The position numbers were made by a program, and so were the translations under genes. A stretch of DNA of 64,000 nucleotides from Anseranas semipalmata. Its lineage: Eukaryota; Chordata; Aves; Anseriformes; Anseranatidae. The notes beneath the pieces were generated by a model. It ran no database searches. It was not told the DNA's origin and was given only the letters and a program-made list of their open reading frames with translations. The stretch spans positions 62,001-126,000 of the forward strand of contig VXAA01003384.1 in assembly GCA_013399115.1 (NCBI GenBank). The letters run 5' to 3'. Of the stretch, positions 40,701 to 55,700 are shown piece by piece. The first letter of the stretch is position 1; each line of letters opens with the position of its first letter.

Positions 40701-43700
40701 AAATTTTAATAACCATCTTTTTTTTTTTTTTTTGAACATGCTAGGAAATATTCATCTGACATTTTTTGTAGTGAAGAAACAAACCTAGCTAAGAGGAAAG
40801 AAGTCTAACCTTCACAGTTAATATATTATTACAAGGGAGTGTGCTGCTTTTCACGTTTATACAACTATATACCAAAACACAATTTAAAACACCAGCAGAA
40901 AGAAAAAGTTACATTTCTATTTAAATTCAATAAACAACTACCATAAATACTGGGAGTGATAGTCAATGCTAAAAAAATCCAAATATAAGTTGCATGTCTG
41001 CAAAAAATGGAGAGAGGTAAGTGTGACTGCAGAATAAAATAGTACCTGGGAGCCTTCCTCATTATAATGCCTTGCATTTCGGAACATGAGCTTCATATCT
41101 TCAATCATCGCTTCTTCCCCTGCGTACTTATCATTGCGGATGTTGTGTTCAATCATTTTCAAGTCCATTGGCTCTAAGATAATTTTATAATAATCTGGAT
41201 AGTCCTTCTTGGATGGCTTAACCATGAAAAGATCACAGAGCCGTCTACCCGTGCCCGATTCTCGAGCTTCCAGAACTGCATTGTATAAGATCTTCATTCG
41301 TTGCTTTCGCATATTCTTTTTACTGTTAAGTTAAGGAGAAGAATAAAAAGGAAAAGAATAAATGTTAGGAGCTCTTTTCCCCACTTCCAATACTAATATC
41401 AAAATGACATTATTCTCTACCATAAGAAAACAACCACAACTTTCTAAACACACACAAGAAGTTAAGACACTGTACTAGAAATGTAACTCCATACTGGCTT
41501 TCAAACACATTTGCAAATAATGACAGCATCACAAACATTATTCTGCTAAATAAACAGGAAACCAACAAGATACCATTTTACATTTAAGTGTTCTACAGGA
41601 TAAAACAAATGACTAGTTTTCAAAAGTACGAAGGTCAAAAGGAGCTCTAAGCACTTTCCAGCTGCATGGAGGACAGATTGGTCAAGACTGAACATCTGTA
41701 TCCAAGAACTCAAGAAGTAGGGCAAACAGGGAAAAACCCTCAACCACTGTCTTCATGACTACGTCTGCTGAACACAGAATATCAATGACTTGATAGACAT
41801 TTACCTCTGAGTATTTCTGCATCTTTTGCAGTACCAGATACAAGAAAAACAAGGATATCAAGAATGTAGTAGGAAGATGGTCTGAATTGCTTAAATATCC
41901 ATCAACCACACTCAAAGTTACAAGTAAATAAAGCTTACCAATACTGCAAAACCCAAACAGAAAATGGCCATGTACATGCTATCACCACAAATTTAACAGT
42001 CATCTTATGTGTTGCTATAAAGGTTGGATCAAGAAATCTGACAGCATAACCAGGACGCAGCTTGTCAGGAGGAAAAAAATTAAAAAAATAAACAGAAAAA
42101 AGTCTGCATGGCTTCCTGTACATATACTACACGATCTACAAACAAATCTGATAAGGGAGAGGAAAGCTTATGTTAATATTAAGCTCAGACACTGTGGGAC
42201 ATTTAGAAATGCACTCTCCACAAAGCACTTTTGAGCCATCTTTGAAATTGCAATCTCTACAAAGCACTTATTCAGGTAGTTATAACTTCTACTATCTTAT
42301 CTGTGAAGACAACAACAAAAACTATCTTAATTTGCAGAATGAGTGGAATATCACTGTACAACAGGCTAGAAGCCAAACTGCATCAGGGTTTTTCCATCAT
42401 CCGACTCTTCCTCATAAACATATACATTTAAAATATAACTAAACCAGCATAGCCTTGTGCCTCAGGTATCTCTTGCTCCTTCATGCAGTCAGCAAAATAA
42501 CTAATGAAAATTAATGTTACAACACGTCAGAAAAATTAAAATGTATCTCCTATAGCTAAAGAACCCCCCCCCCATTATCTTCACTGTTGGAAACTGTTAA
42601 TTAATGGTTCACACTAGCAGATGGGCAATACCAGACCAGAGACATGCTTCCCCAACTCCACATTTTAACGTGTTTCCAAGTTTTAACATTTAGTCCAATG
42701 AAAGTAGGTGATGCAAAAACAAAACAGAAATACTAAAAGGCCTCCCGATACTTAACGTTCAGGTCTTGCATCTGATATGTAAAAGGGGACAAACAACTTT
42801 GAATGCAGAAGAAAACACTTATTTTCCCAATGGGATGAATTTTGCCTGGTGCATTAGTTCTTTCTTTCAACAACAGTTTGGAATTCTTTTCAGTGCTTCA
42901 CCTTTGCTATCATCAGCTTTTATATGTTGTCACTCTGCAAGTGAAACTGATAGCAAATAGTGAACTGACAACATCAAAAGCACTTTCAGGTCCTCTTCAG
43001 GCATGAAATAAATAATAACAACAAAAAAAGTATTTCCCTTACCTATGAACATAATTTTTTCCTCTTTTACTGTTCTTAGACAACAAGGTCTGACAGATAT
43101 TTTCTTTTAAGCATTTCAGTATTCTCTTGCACAAGATCATAAAAAGTAACATCAGGTTAAAAGCATACCGATGACAATTTGACTTGCTCGATTACATTAG
43201 CAGTCTTCTCTGATTCTGAAGATCACAACACTAGCAATTTTTAAAATTTGTTCCTTCCTGATCTTCATCTGGTACTATGGTCTGTCTTACTTCTCTGCTT
43301 CTTTTCTTCTTCCTAGCATCCCTAGACTGTACCACCTCCTAATCCATGTTAACATTTTCTCCACGCAGAATTTTTCTAAGTGTGCATTGCTGCACTTACT
43401 TGATCGCTCTTAAGTGAATCTTTGCTGATGCTCCATTTCATTCCCTTCCTCCTCCCACAACTGCTTTGTTTGACAAAACAAAGAACTAAAAATACAGGAG
43501 GCTGAAGATCATTAAACAACACCAAAGAAGGATGCTGAATTATAGTTTTACACTGGCAGTTGCTACTCCTGCAATCATGTTGTCAGAAGCCATCACTTAT
43601 TTCACATGATACCAAGAGGCAGACTAGAGAAACTATCACCTATTGGAATAAATACATCACTTACATTCCTTACATAACAGCTATCACTGTTAAAGAATAC

Positions 43701-46700
43701 TTTCCATAAATCACCATAGAGTGCTTACTAAAATAGTGTATTTTGCAGCATTGTCAATTTTGTTTATGTTAAGCTATCCAGAATAATCAACCTATTATAC
43801 TCAGTTTATCTACTTGTCAAGTACCCTCTTTAGCCCAGCTGCTGACAGGTAAGTAACCAAAGAGTGCAAATTGAGAAGGGAGAGAGAAACAGTCCTCTAA
43901 CAATTTTGGTGAAAACTACTCAAGCAGTTTAGAGAAAGGAAGAAGAAAAATATTTATGCAAAGAGACTTCAGTGCAACTACAGTGCCCGTGACACTGAAC
44001 TGAAGTTATGTTGACAACTACCAACTACTAGGCCAAAAAAAACAACAATTAATGAGGTTAAGTTTCAGAGCTATTAAATCTCTACAAAAAGAGCTTAGTA
44101 TTTTCTAAGAATAAACTAAGTAAATAATAAACAAAGTAGTAATGTAAAGGTCTACAGGAAACTACAAAGTACATACCTTTTCCTTTTTGAACTTCCAGTA
44201 TCAGATGTAGCAGAAGAAATCATACTGTCCCCATCCTCAATGTCATCTCTTCTAGCAAGCTCCTTCTTCTTTGCCTGAAGAAAGGACAAATCGCTGAAGC
44301 CAAACTTATTGCTGGACATTTTCAGAACAACATTAAACACCAGAACAGATCAGATGCACAAAGTAAGATGCAGCTATGAGTTTTGGATGCTTAAAGACAC
44401 ATGCAGATGCACCATCAAAATATTTCCAGTGATTTATTTAATGCAAGTCTGCTGATATAAAACAGTGATATAATCCTTTTCAACTGTTAGAAAAATTCTT
44501 GAGAGAACAATATGACGTCAAAGCCATTCCAGACTGCAGCACTTAGCCAGAACACTTCATGAAATTGAAAGTGTCTTAGCATCCCCAAGCTACCTGTATT
44601 TAACTGTAAACCCTTAACAAAAACAAATAAACAAACAAAAAAAAGCACAACATTTTTTCAATTTTCTCACAACTTAATTGGATTAAGAGTCATGTAAGGA
44701 ATAAGAGTGACCAAGAGAAAGCACACAAGGCAACAGGTGTACTGGAGAAAAATCACCCTATGATGCTCTTCATTCCCATACTTCACCTCCTAAGCATCTG
44801 CTACCAACTACTTCTGGAAGCAATTTTCAGACTACTATTTAGCCATTACATGACATGATTGAACACACAAGATACTATCAACAAGCTAGTCACAACCAAG
44901 AAAATACTACTGCAAATACAAGTCTAGTTCAAAATTGTTTTAGAAATACATTCATTAGGGAAATAAATTCACATGAGAAGTTACATCCTTTTGATTGTTC
45001 TACTCCAGATACCTGCATAACCTGCTGCATTTTCAGTACTCTTTTATAGATGGCAGAATTGGGGACATTGTAGCGCTTGGCATTTTCAAACATTAAGTTC
45101 AGATCAGCCTCCAGCTGATCCAACGTTTCATACTCATGGTTCTTCAGTTTGGTTCTGCAACAGAAAAAAAAAAAAAAAAAAAAACACACAAATCAGTTAC
45201 TCTACATAAGCTACACACCACAAAACAGTTCTTTAACACCTTTATTTTTAATCAGAAATCCAATATCCAGAGAGCTCTAGTTACGGGAACATGTTATCTT
45301 CTTCTGATGCTGCAGTAACACCTTGCAATTGTAACAAGATTAGATAAGCATCTCTCTTTTAAAGGAATGATTTTAATAATTATGAAAGCTGCCTTCTTGA
45401 AAGCTGTGCAGACCAAAGTCCCGCTTTCATGCTTGGACGAGATGTGGCACAGATGAGGTAGAAGACTACTCCAGTATGCCTCAGCTGCGATGACAATGTC
45501 ACAGGTTACCTCCGCACAGCCACGAACACTGCCTTTCCTACACAGCACCAATTTCACTTATCTTCAGTGAGAACCAGAAGTGCCCAACACCTCTCATGTT
45601 AAGCCTCTCCATTTTTATGTCTTCTCATAAAACTGCCTGGCTGTTGATTAGTGCTACCTGTGGAAGTACATTTATTGTGAAAGCTGGTAAAAAAAGGACT
45701 AACAAAAAAAAAAGTGTCACGTTTCACATGCTAAACATGAACCATTGCACCAACTCTGCAAGTAACTTGATGTCTTTTGATGAGGGGTTGGAAAGTTTAA
45801 AAATATTGACTAGAATTTTCACTGCTTGTGCAATGAAATACAAGAAAACACAACATGGAATAGTAATCTGAAAGAAAAAAAAATATATATATATATATAA
45901 TACCACATCCTATCAGAACTGCAAAATGCAACTGCCCTCCTTTACGCCTCCTTCCTAACCCATTTGCCTGTCAGATCCACCAGTTACACATCCACTGACT
46001 GCCTTTAAGCCTGGTCTGGCTTCTACAGCACCCAGCTGAACATGAACCAAAATAAATATAACGGCTTGTAGTCCCAAGCCTCACCTGCCAGTTCGACCTT
46101 ACAGCTGAACTAGCAAGCAAAAAGTAACAGTGCTCAGTTTTTGTCAAACAGGTCTTCTCTGGTCAGCCAAGGATGAGGAAGTCACAGTTCACTTAAATAG
46201 AGCACAGAGCTGCAACTGTTATAAAAACTACTGAGAAGTGCACATGTATTTCCATCACAACTGTTTTGCAAGAAACATCCAACCAACTGCATGTTTCCTA
46301 GATGCCAGCTGTTTGTAGCAATTGCTATTTCTCTCAGATCTGAAGAACTAGAGTTCCCTCAATGTCTATGAGAAAAATTAAAAATTCTGAACAAATATCC
46401 TAGATGTAAGATGTGGAGAAAATTATTTGTTGCTACACATTAAATTCAGGACTTTTTTCCCCCCAGGACCACTAGCTTGTTATATATATGCTCTTAAATA
46501 CTCAGGATGTAAATACTGAGTCCAATCCATGCTCTTGCCATCGTCTGGTAACATACACTACAGGCCATGCTCCATCTTATCCAGCTAATTTGAACGCTGG
46601 CTGGTACAGAAAGCAAAATCTGTGGAGTGAAACATATGAGTGAGCTCTTGCAGTCCAGCAAAATGTTGACAAACCATTACAGGACTTCAGCACACAAGCA

Positions 46701-49700
46701 TTTGTTGGTATTGCAGAGGATAAAACATCATTAAGGTAACACTCAAGAAAACATGGAATAGAAAGGCTAAAAAGAAAACTTGCACAAGAAACCCCAATCA
46801 ATAAGCCCAAATTTATTAAAAACATTGTGTGTTTTTATTTTTTCAAAATAGAATGATTTAAGAACATTCTAATCTGTCAAGGCACACAGGGTAATTATGT
46901 GTGTAAACAACCAGCAATTTCCTTGTTTACAGATGCTATTATAGATGTTCATAAAACAGATTCAAACTTCCAAAGGATTAATGGAAAACAAAAATAAAGT
47001 CTAAATGCATGCAATTCTGCATCTTAGAAATAAGTATCCAAGTCATCTAGACTACTTAAAGAAATTAAGAACAACAACAACAAAAAAACTCAGAAAAAGC
47101 GCATCCTGTGCAGAAATCAATTCACAAGAAGCACTGGAGAGAAACGCTGACCAACAGATTCTCTCTGCCTTTGCATGCAGATGGCATCTGCATCATTTAT
47201 TTCCAGGTGATCTCCTTTCTCAGACAGAAGTGACCACTCATACTGACAAATTTGCAGAATTAGGCTCTAATTAGGGATCTAATAAAGTGAAGCCTACCAC
47301 AACTACCTTCAATTTGATTATTAAATACTGAAGACATATCTAAAATGCGTCAGTGCCTTTTACTGTTAAAGACGACTGTTAGAGGAGAAGGAATCATGCT
47401 TCAGCAATCATAATCAGTTACGATAACGTCCTCTCAAGATCTGCTCTGCAGTTCATCCCCTTGGAAGCATGCAAGTCTGCATGCAACGTTCCTACCTTTC
47501 AATTCTTTGCTCAAATTTTGCTCAAATATTAGCAGCATATAGTTTGTAAATATTCGTGTGCAATTCTGACATGTTTGCCATTTACCAGAGAACTAAAATA
47601 AGTTTTGATAGACCGGATGGCAGAAAGAACAAAAACTATAAAAATTACTAGTCTGCCAATTAATTTAAGAAATCAAAATTACAGAATTGCAGGTTTGCAG
47701 TTTGATCACCATTGCATGAGGTGTAAATTCAGCTTTCTGAAAGAGAAACCTAGAAGGCTACATCTCAGTTGAAGTACCGTTTGTTCAATTCAAATCGCTT
47801 CTCCTCGCTATCACTTTGTACTAATCCTCTTTAATTGCAGTTGTTCTGTACGCAACTTACAACTGCATTAATGTCAGCACAAAGAAAAAAACAAAGGAAA
47901 CAAGAATCACCAAAGGTTTAGGATCACACTGACTAAAAACTCAACATCAACTACAATCCTCATGAGATATTAAAGCCAATATACAGCTCTATATCTTTAT
48001 TGCATGTAAGTTCTGAAATTATGAAGGAACACCATCAGCATGATATGGTAAATCAGATTTACTGATTAGTAACATATCCTGGTCCTGCTCAACCAAATTT
48101 GGTACGTTTAGGTGCCAGTTTTATCAAACTGAGGAAAGGGGTAATTTGCCATATCCTTTGAAGTAGAACACATTCAAAGCAAGCTGCAGGCAGAACAAGG
48201 CAGTAGTGTCTCCTATGGAATATATCCTGCCTGCAACCATTTTCTTTTTATGAAAATTATTTATTCTAAATCGGCCCTGTGTGTTTTCATGATATGGTAA
48301 AAGAAATTGGTGAGTCTTCCTATCAGCAGATCCCAAGCCACTCCACACTACTAAATCTGGGATTGCTTCAGTAGCTCACCCAGACTCCAGAACACCACTA
48401 ATAATCGCATGGAGCATCTAAAAATGTACCACGTCTTCCACTTGCCTCAGTATCTCACACTAGCTTCATCTGTGTGTATTTAGGCAGGGACCTATGCACA
48501 CTGCAGTGCCATAGCCTAACCCTGAAGCACCACAATGCAGAAAAACACATGAAGTTGCCATCAGTCTTATAACACACTATGAAAATTGATTCTCTTCTTT
48601 GCCACGACCCTATAGAAGCAGAGCCTTTAAGCTGATGGAGAGGGGACCCTGACAATAGCTCCCAAGTGAAGAAAAGAAGTTTAATTCTATCTTACTTCAT
48701 ATTAAATCTTAACCTAGAGCCAGAAGACAAGAAGAGGAAACGCTGTCTTGCAAAAGGCTGAGCTATTATCCAAATTACCTTATCATCAAATAAAATCTTG
48801 CTTCTGTTACTGTTTATCCACAACCAGATGCACAAGGTGCAGTCCACCTGATTTTAAGTGAACAACCTATTGTGAACAACCTATTAAGTGAACTAAAATT
48901 CACGGCTGAATTTATCAAAGACCTGACCACAAAAGTAAAATCAAGACTTAGCCCACATGGTTTGGAAAGATAGACAACTTCCAACCACACATATGAAGAA
49001 TGAAAAATCCAGAGGCACAAAGGTAATCCTGCTATAGTCTGCAAATAACCTCCTACCATATCATCCTCTCCAATGCACTTGCTGTCAGCGAACAATGGGG
49101 TGATGAATTAAGGCTATTCACAGAAGTAGTTTGAACAGATTTAATTACACTCAAACTTAGCAGAACTCAAGTATCATGCCCCCTCTGGATTTAGAGTATT
49201 ATCACAGAATATCCTGTGTTGAAAGGGACCCACAAGGACATTGCGTCCAACCCCTGGCTCCACACAGGACCACCCAAAAATCAGACCCTGTGTCTGAGAG
49301 CGATGTCCAAACGCCTCTGGAACTCCGGCAGGCTCGGTGCCGTGACCACATCCCGGGGCAGCCTGTCCCAGTGCCCGACCACCCTCTGGGTGAAGAACCT
49401 TTTCCTAACACCCAACCCGACCCTCCCCTGTCACAGCTCCATGCCGTTCCCTCGGGTCCTGTCGCTGTCACCAGGGAGCAGAGCTCAGCGCCTGCCCCTG
49501 CGCTGCCCTCGTGAGGAAGCTGCAGGCCGCCATGAGGCCTCCCCTCATCTCCTCTGCTCTGGGCTGAACAAACCCAGGGACCTCAGCTGCTCCTCATGCA
49601 TCTTGCCCTCCAGACCCTTCACCATCCTCGTAGCCCTCCTTCGGATGCTCTCTAATAGTAGCCAATCTTGTAAGGGAAGAATTTTATAAACATTAGTTTA

Positions 49701-52700
49701 TTTTGCAAAGCAAGGCCAAAATTAACATATAATCCATGGCTCTGTTCAACAGCAAGTCACTGCCAACATACTACAATAAACTCTATGCATCAGAAACTAA
49801 GAAAAAAAAAAACAACTTTTCAAGTGATTGATGGCGACACAATTGTATCTGAAAGCATAAGCAAAACTTGGAAGAATACCCTTTTAAACAACTTTCCAAA
49901 ATGAAGGGGGGGGAGTTTAAAGGTTAGGTTACACTTTCATATGGTCACTAAGGCCAAAACAATGCTGACATGACATGAAATTTGGTCAAAATCAGCATAC
50001 TGATAGAAGAAACCTACAGTGAGCTGGCACTCAACTCCCTAAAATTTCAACTGTAAACTCATCAGCCCTTCAGGGTGGAATAGCTGAAAGAACTGATGAA
50101 CAGAGATACACTCCCTCCGTATAATTAAAAGACTGATCTTACTAGACGTACACTATGCCTAAAAATTCCTTTAAAACATATAATATTCAAACACATGGCT
50201 AAAAGCTGTTACCATATAATTTCTTTTCTCTTATTCACAAATTGTACAGTGCTAGTTCAGTCTTCTTTCGAAGAAAAAAACAAAAAACTTTAATGAAGAA
50301 TGCAAGCAATAAAGGCAGGCATTTGACAAATGTCCTATTGAGGAATACCAGTCTTCTTTTTATAAAGTACTTTTGGAACCTTGTTGAACTTGAACCTGTG
50401 ATTTTCCCTTTTCCTCTGCACCACTTAGGGGGAGGAGGCAGAAGAAGGACGAGGAAGGTGTTTTTAGTTGGCTTTTTCTCACTGCTCTTGTCTGTTAGCA
50501 GTTGGCAATAAATTACATCCATCTCCCTATACGGAGTCTGTTTTGCCTGTGACAGTAATTGGTGAGGGATCTCCCTGTCCTTATCTCAAACCATGAGCTT
50601 TTTCATCCCACTTTCTCCCCCTGTCCTGTTGAGGAAGGGGAGTGAGAGCGCAGCGTGGTGGAGCTGAGCTACCAGCCTGTGTTAAACCACCACAGTGGCA
50701 GATGAAATGAAGATTTACAAGGGATTTTAAATATTAAAGAGAAGAATTTTATCTGCAGAAATTCTTTTCCCAGTTGGCACATTCATAAATTAAGCAAACT
50801 GTAACACAGTGACATACTATTTTTCCAAAAGTCAGTGTAATAATAAAATCTTAATTTATTATAAATTCAACTCAAATAATTAATCTAGAAGCAACGAGAG
50901 CCAACACAAATTTCTGTTTCAGGAGAATCTCAACCAACTCCAGTGCAGTGAAATGTAAAGTTTAGATTCCCAGGTCACATACAACTGGATATATGTACAT
51001 AAGAGAAGTGCATTTAAAATCCTCAAATAGTGGATGTCACACAAAACCAACTGTGCTTTACACTAGATCCATGTAGTTTTTTAAACCTCAACTATACCCC
51101 AGCCTCCTGGAGCAGAAGACACAGGGGCACGCCAATAAAGGCAATGCTTGCACTGCCCATGCATGCACACCTCTCACATGCAGATTAGGAGACAACAGCT
51201 GCCAGGGAATTCCCTGGCAGAAAAAAGCCTGATCCCCTTGCCTTCGGGATCATACTTACTAACGCTGTAAAATTTAATGAGAAACACAGTTCTTGTAAGC
51301 GTGCCAGGATCTAGCACTTGCGTACCGCCTAACCGTCTAACAGCACGTTCTGTGTGTTCCTGCTTTACTTCTTGACTATTCCTCCAGCCACTGAATTAGA
51401 GGATTTTAGCCATGCTAAGTTTGCAAAATATCCTCCATACCATGCACTTCTACCACACCTAAAAGTCACAGCCTTCACAGTGTCATGCCTTTCTTTTTAA
51501 AGGGGTATTCTTCTTCTGCAGCTCTGTGGTTTGTCCTCCCTGAGTCGGGTTTGGGGTGTCTTATCAGTGTGGATAAACACCTGATGGGAGGGAATGAGGG
51601 AGCCACGCTCATCCCAGCAGTGCCCGTTGGCAGGACAAGAATCACAAACTGAAACACAAGAAATTCCATCTGAACACAAGAAAAAAACCCTCTTTTTTAA
51701 AACAAACCAACAAAAACAACTGCGAGGGGTGGTCAAACACTGGCACTGGTTGCCCAGCTTGGTTGTGGAGTCTCCATCAGTGGAAGTGCTCAAAACCCAA
51801 CTGGGAACAGCCCTGGGCAAGCTGCTCTGGGTGACCCTGCTTGATGAGGTGGCTGAACAGGACGCCTCCCTTCCAACCCCAACTATTCTGTGCTTCCGTA
51901 AAGAGCAAGGCAGGAGGAAACTAGCAGGAAACTAAAGCCATCAGCAGGATTACCTCCCACATCCAGAAATAGCCTGGATCAGCAATCAGCTCAAGTCACT
52001 GAGGCTCTTAGCACTCAAAGTGATCAAGAGGCTGGGATAGGTATAATCTGCATCTCATTAAAACAAGCAAACAAAACACACTCATACCTGTGATACTCTC
52101 CCTCTAGATATCATAAATCATTTAGTAAGGATTTTCCTGCATTTAACAACCACAGACTCCTGAAATACATGATTACCTGCAAAACTTACAATGGCAGCAG
52201 ACTTAGGTAGGGGAAAGAGGGAAAAGGGAATATTTGGCCCCCTTTTCACAGTCCACTCTGGCAGTATAGCCCAAGTATCCAGATGCCAAAGCAGAAAACG
52301 GTATGAGACTGGAATGCCAGGCTGTACACTCTAACATCTTCCATTTCCACTAGGACAATTAACCTTTCTGTCCCTACCCATGAACAGATATGCTCCTTGT
52401 ATGTGCATCTCCAAAGAAACAAACAAAAAGTGCCACCCTCCTGCCCCAAACCAAAAAACCCCACTCCGCCACCCCTAAGGAGTGGCTGTTTTGAATACCT
52501 AAAGACATATTTGAAGTATCAGCAAAACCATGCTTGCTTCAGATTTCCCTAAAGCACATCAGTTAAGTACATATATGCATGACTTCGAGGCTTTTTAGGC
52601 ATCATAAGAGAAGATTATGTGGTAATTTAAAGAGTAATTGAATTACAGAATTTGCTAAAACAATGTGGACTATTATAAATATTGTACTTTAACTTAGGAG

Positions 52701-55700
52701 CTACAAATACTATTTCTAAAAAGACTGCCTGTACATTTTTGTTTTCTAAACTCTCAGGCAATGAGAAAAGTCATTTTTTTTCCAAGTTCTTTATACATTT
52801 GAGTATCATTTTTGTACTGCTCAAACAGCCAGGTGCACCCCGCCTACTCTGCAGGGAAGGTACAAAAACAGCAGCCTCCCTATGGCAAATTATTTCTCTT
52901 GATTCCAAGTATATTTTCAAAGCAAGGTTTCTCCCAGTTAAATCCCTGTATACATAATTAGAACCAATACCCTTTGGGACATTCAGACAAAAAGCTCCCT
53001 GAAAAATGTCAGCGATGTCCTCAATTTCATCTTGTTTCCAACAAGTGTGTTTTGTGCTTCATTCAAGAAAAGATGTTTCCTTTGCCAAGCCAACAGCTAT
53101 ATTAAGACGTAAGAAAAAATGCTTTAAAGCCACCGATGGATAGCTAACCAGTGTGGCATCTCTGTACTTGCTCCCCAGCAAATGCATAACACCCCTGGAG
53201 AGGTAAGAAAAAGGTTTCATTACTTTCCAGTTTAACAAAGCAGTTTTAAACAAGTATATCAAATCTAGCAGATTGTAGTATCGTATAACTAAAATTTACA
53301 GAACTGTGTATTACAGTGGGTTACAAACACAGCAGCAGTGCGAGGGCCCAATCCTCACCCACCGAAGGACTATTGCTTTACCAAACACTGTCATGCCTCT
53401 CCTGCAGACCTGGTTTTCAACACGATTTCTTATGGCTATGGTGCTAAAGGAGGAAGTTTTAGCAGAACTTTATATACGAGGATACAAGACGGGCACTCAG
53501 GACCTTGACATACATCCACCTATTAGCTCCATCACATTAGCTTATCTCAGGCCACTAAAGCCCAGGATAAGCTCACTGTTCTTTTAACTCAGGTTTTTAT
53601 CCAACAACCATGCTCTGGCAGCTGATGGATGAACCCTTCGTAGCTCACAGAGTTATGAATGGTGTACTGCATTAGCACTTCACTCCAGACTAGCTACATC
53701 ATGAATGAAAATAATTGTTTTCCACAGTTAGACAAAAGGAATATAATTGCAAACATCCTTCTACAATTCGCACTGCTGACAACTATTAATTTTAAAAAAC
53801 TGGCGGTAAGAGGTAACCAGGTCATCAGGGTAAAGAGCACAATGGAGGGTTCTGCAGAAGCTTTCACGTCTGCTGCCCACCTAGCCTACAGAATTATTGA
53901 TATGGCAACTACTGGGCACATTACTAATGAAACACCATGGAAAATAAACCCACGGATGGCAGCCATCGATAAAACACGATCAGAAGACTGATGCAGATTG
54001 ACACGAAACAAGCAGCATCAAAGCACAGAAGAAAAATGGCATATACTACGTTAGGTGTCAGCAACTTGACCACAATTAAGGATGCTGGAAATGAAAGAAA
54101 CCCTTGAATAGTATCCCACCAGACGCAGTTTTCATCCTGTTTTCTTACCTGATCTGCTGCAATGAAATAGGTGTTTTAATTTGCTGGTAATAATCAGGAT
54201 ACTTTTTCTTGGAGGGCAACTGGAAAAAGGGTTCAGATATGAGCTGGCCCTGATTATTTCGGCAACTTCTAACTGTATCATAAAGCTGATAAAGAGGATT
54301 AGAAGTGTCCATGAAGGAAGTAATGCTCTCAGCTTCAGATTCTCCTTCTTCGTAACGAGCAGCAGCTGCACAGAGGGAAAGGAAAAATGGGAAACTCAGC
54401 AGGACAAGTCAGAGTGGATTTTTTGTTTGACTTTTCAAATAGACAGAACTGAACCAGAACAAAACACAGACCCTCAATTGAGGGTGTTCAGCAGCTCTCC
54501 TGTAGTCAGATTCATAACCCAGAAAAGGACATTGCAAACTGCTATACCTCACAAGCCTCAAGCTGATGGGAAAAAAACAAAACAAAACAAAAAAAAAACA
54601 AGCAACAAAACATTTTATCTAGATAGCAAGCTCTCTTATCAGATGAGACTTCAGTTCAGTCACTGGTAATGCACCCTACATATAGAAGTGCTCAGAGATG
54701 TTCATACATGAGAGTACTTAACAGGACTATTCAACCACACACTACCTATAAAACAGCCATATCCTTATCTACCAGTCAAACCATTAATACTAACATTTGT
54801 GCCAAATACATCTGTACACTGAACTACTGTCATTCTGCTGTCTGAATGGAGTACACTACAAGAATATGACAAACCACGTCTAGAATTTTCAAAGGTCCTT
54901 AGCCAGTTAGGGAGAATGGCTGAATTAAAATCAAATTTTTGCATATATATCAAAAAAGATGACTTCAAAACTTCTTTAATCCTTTAAACCATAATAATCC
55001 CAGCTCAATGAAAAAATTCTGAACTTTAGCAGACAAGTCTGACACTACAGGTCACCTTTAATATGCAGAAAATGAAGGTGAAATATACGTTTTAGAATTA
55101 TTATATAACTAGCATAAGCATTTTACAATAAAGTATTGATTTTATAGCAGACTTCTTGTTGCCTGTATGAAGCATATATTATGCTTCAGGATTAGGATGA
55201 ATGAAAGATGCTATGATGAAGTAACACTTACTGCAGATGAAATTAGGAGTAACATAACATGAACAACAGAAACAGAATGAAAAAACACTGGCAATAGAAA
55301 TATAGGATGGGAAGCAATAAATGGCCAACCCTTCTATTCTTCTCTGTAATACAGCTGGCATAATTTGTACCTTGCAGACAGGCATAATAATAAAATCTAT
55401 GTGTTTTTGCACACACAGCTATTTACTCATCCTTTTTCCCTCTCTTATGAATTCCAGTTTAGACGAAAGCTTGGCAGGTGACACACTGGATAATTCAGTT
55501 ACATGAAAGACAGTTCCCTAACACTCATGCCAAGTTTCCAGCTGGCATTTTCATTATTGCTCAGTAGGGGCTGGCAGTGTTTCAAGTTTTCTACCCAATT
55601 TCAGTAAAGATGTATTGAAATGATGACAAAGCCAGAGGACATTCTGACTGCATAACAACACAGTACCATCACCTCTCCTCTGCAGTCTGACATTGCAGAT

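Larger units (their letters stand above)
45155..54148 (-). other. PBRM1: 9-kb PBRM1 intron rich in transposon relics
   Basis: The largest intron in the window, between exons d and e. It holds a CR1 (49202-49660), a partial LTR (about 50400-50694), an opposite-strand CR1 (51722-51897), the 51199-51251 inverted-repeat pair and a 14-bp perfect tandem duplication (48858-48885, unit GTGAACAACCTATT). No gene is apparent in the rest. Confidence 0.75.

Noticed and set aside
49176..49689. Overlapping open frames of 89-157 codons
   Set aside because: They lie in a CR1 3' region and are by-products of its GC-rich sequence.
53659..53991. 110-codon plus-strand frame
   Set aside because: No recognisable motif; frames of this length occur by chance several times in this AT-rich window.
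54181..54669. 162-codon open frame on the plus strand
   Set aside because: Antisense shadow of PBRM1 exon d extended into intron; no protein similarity recognised.
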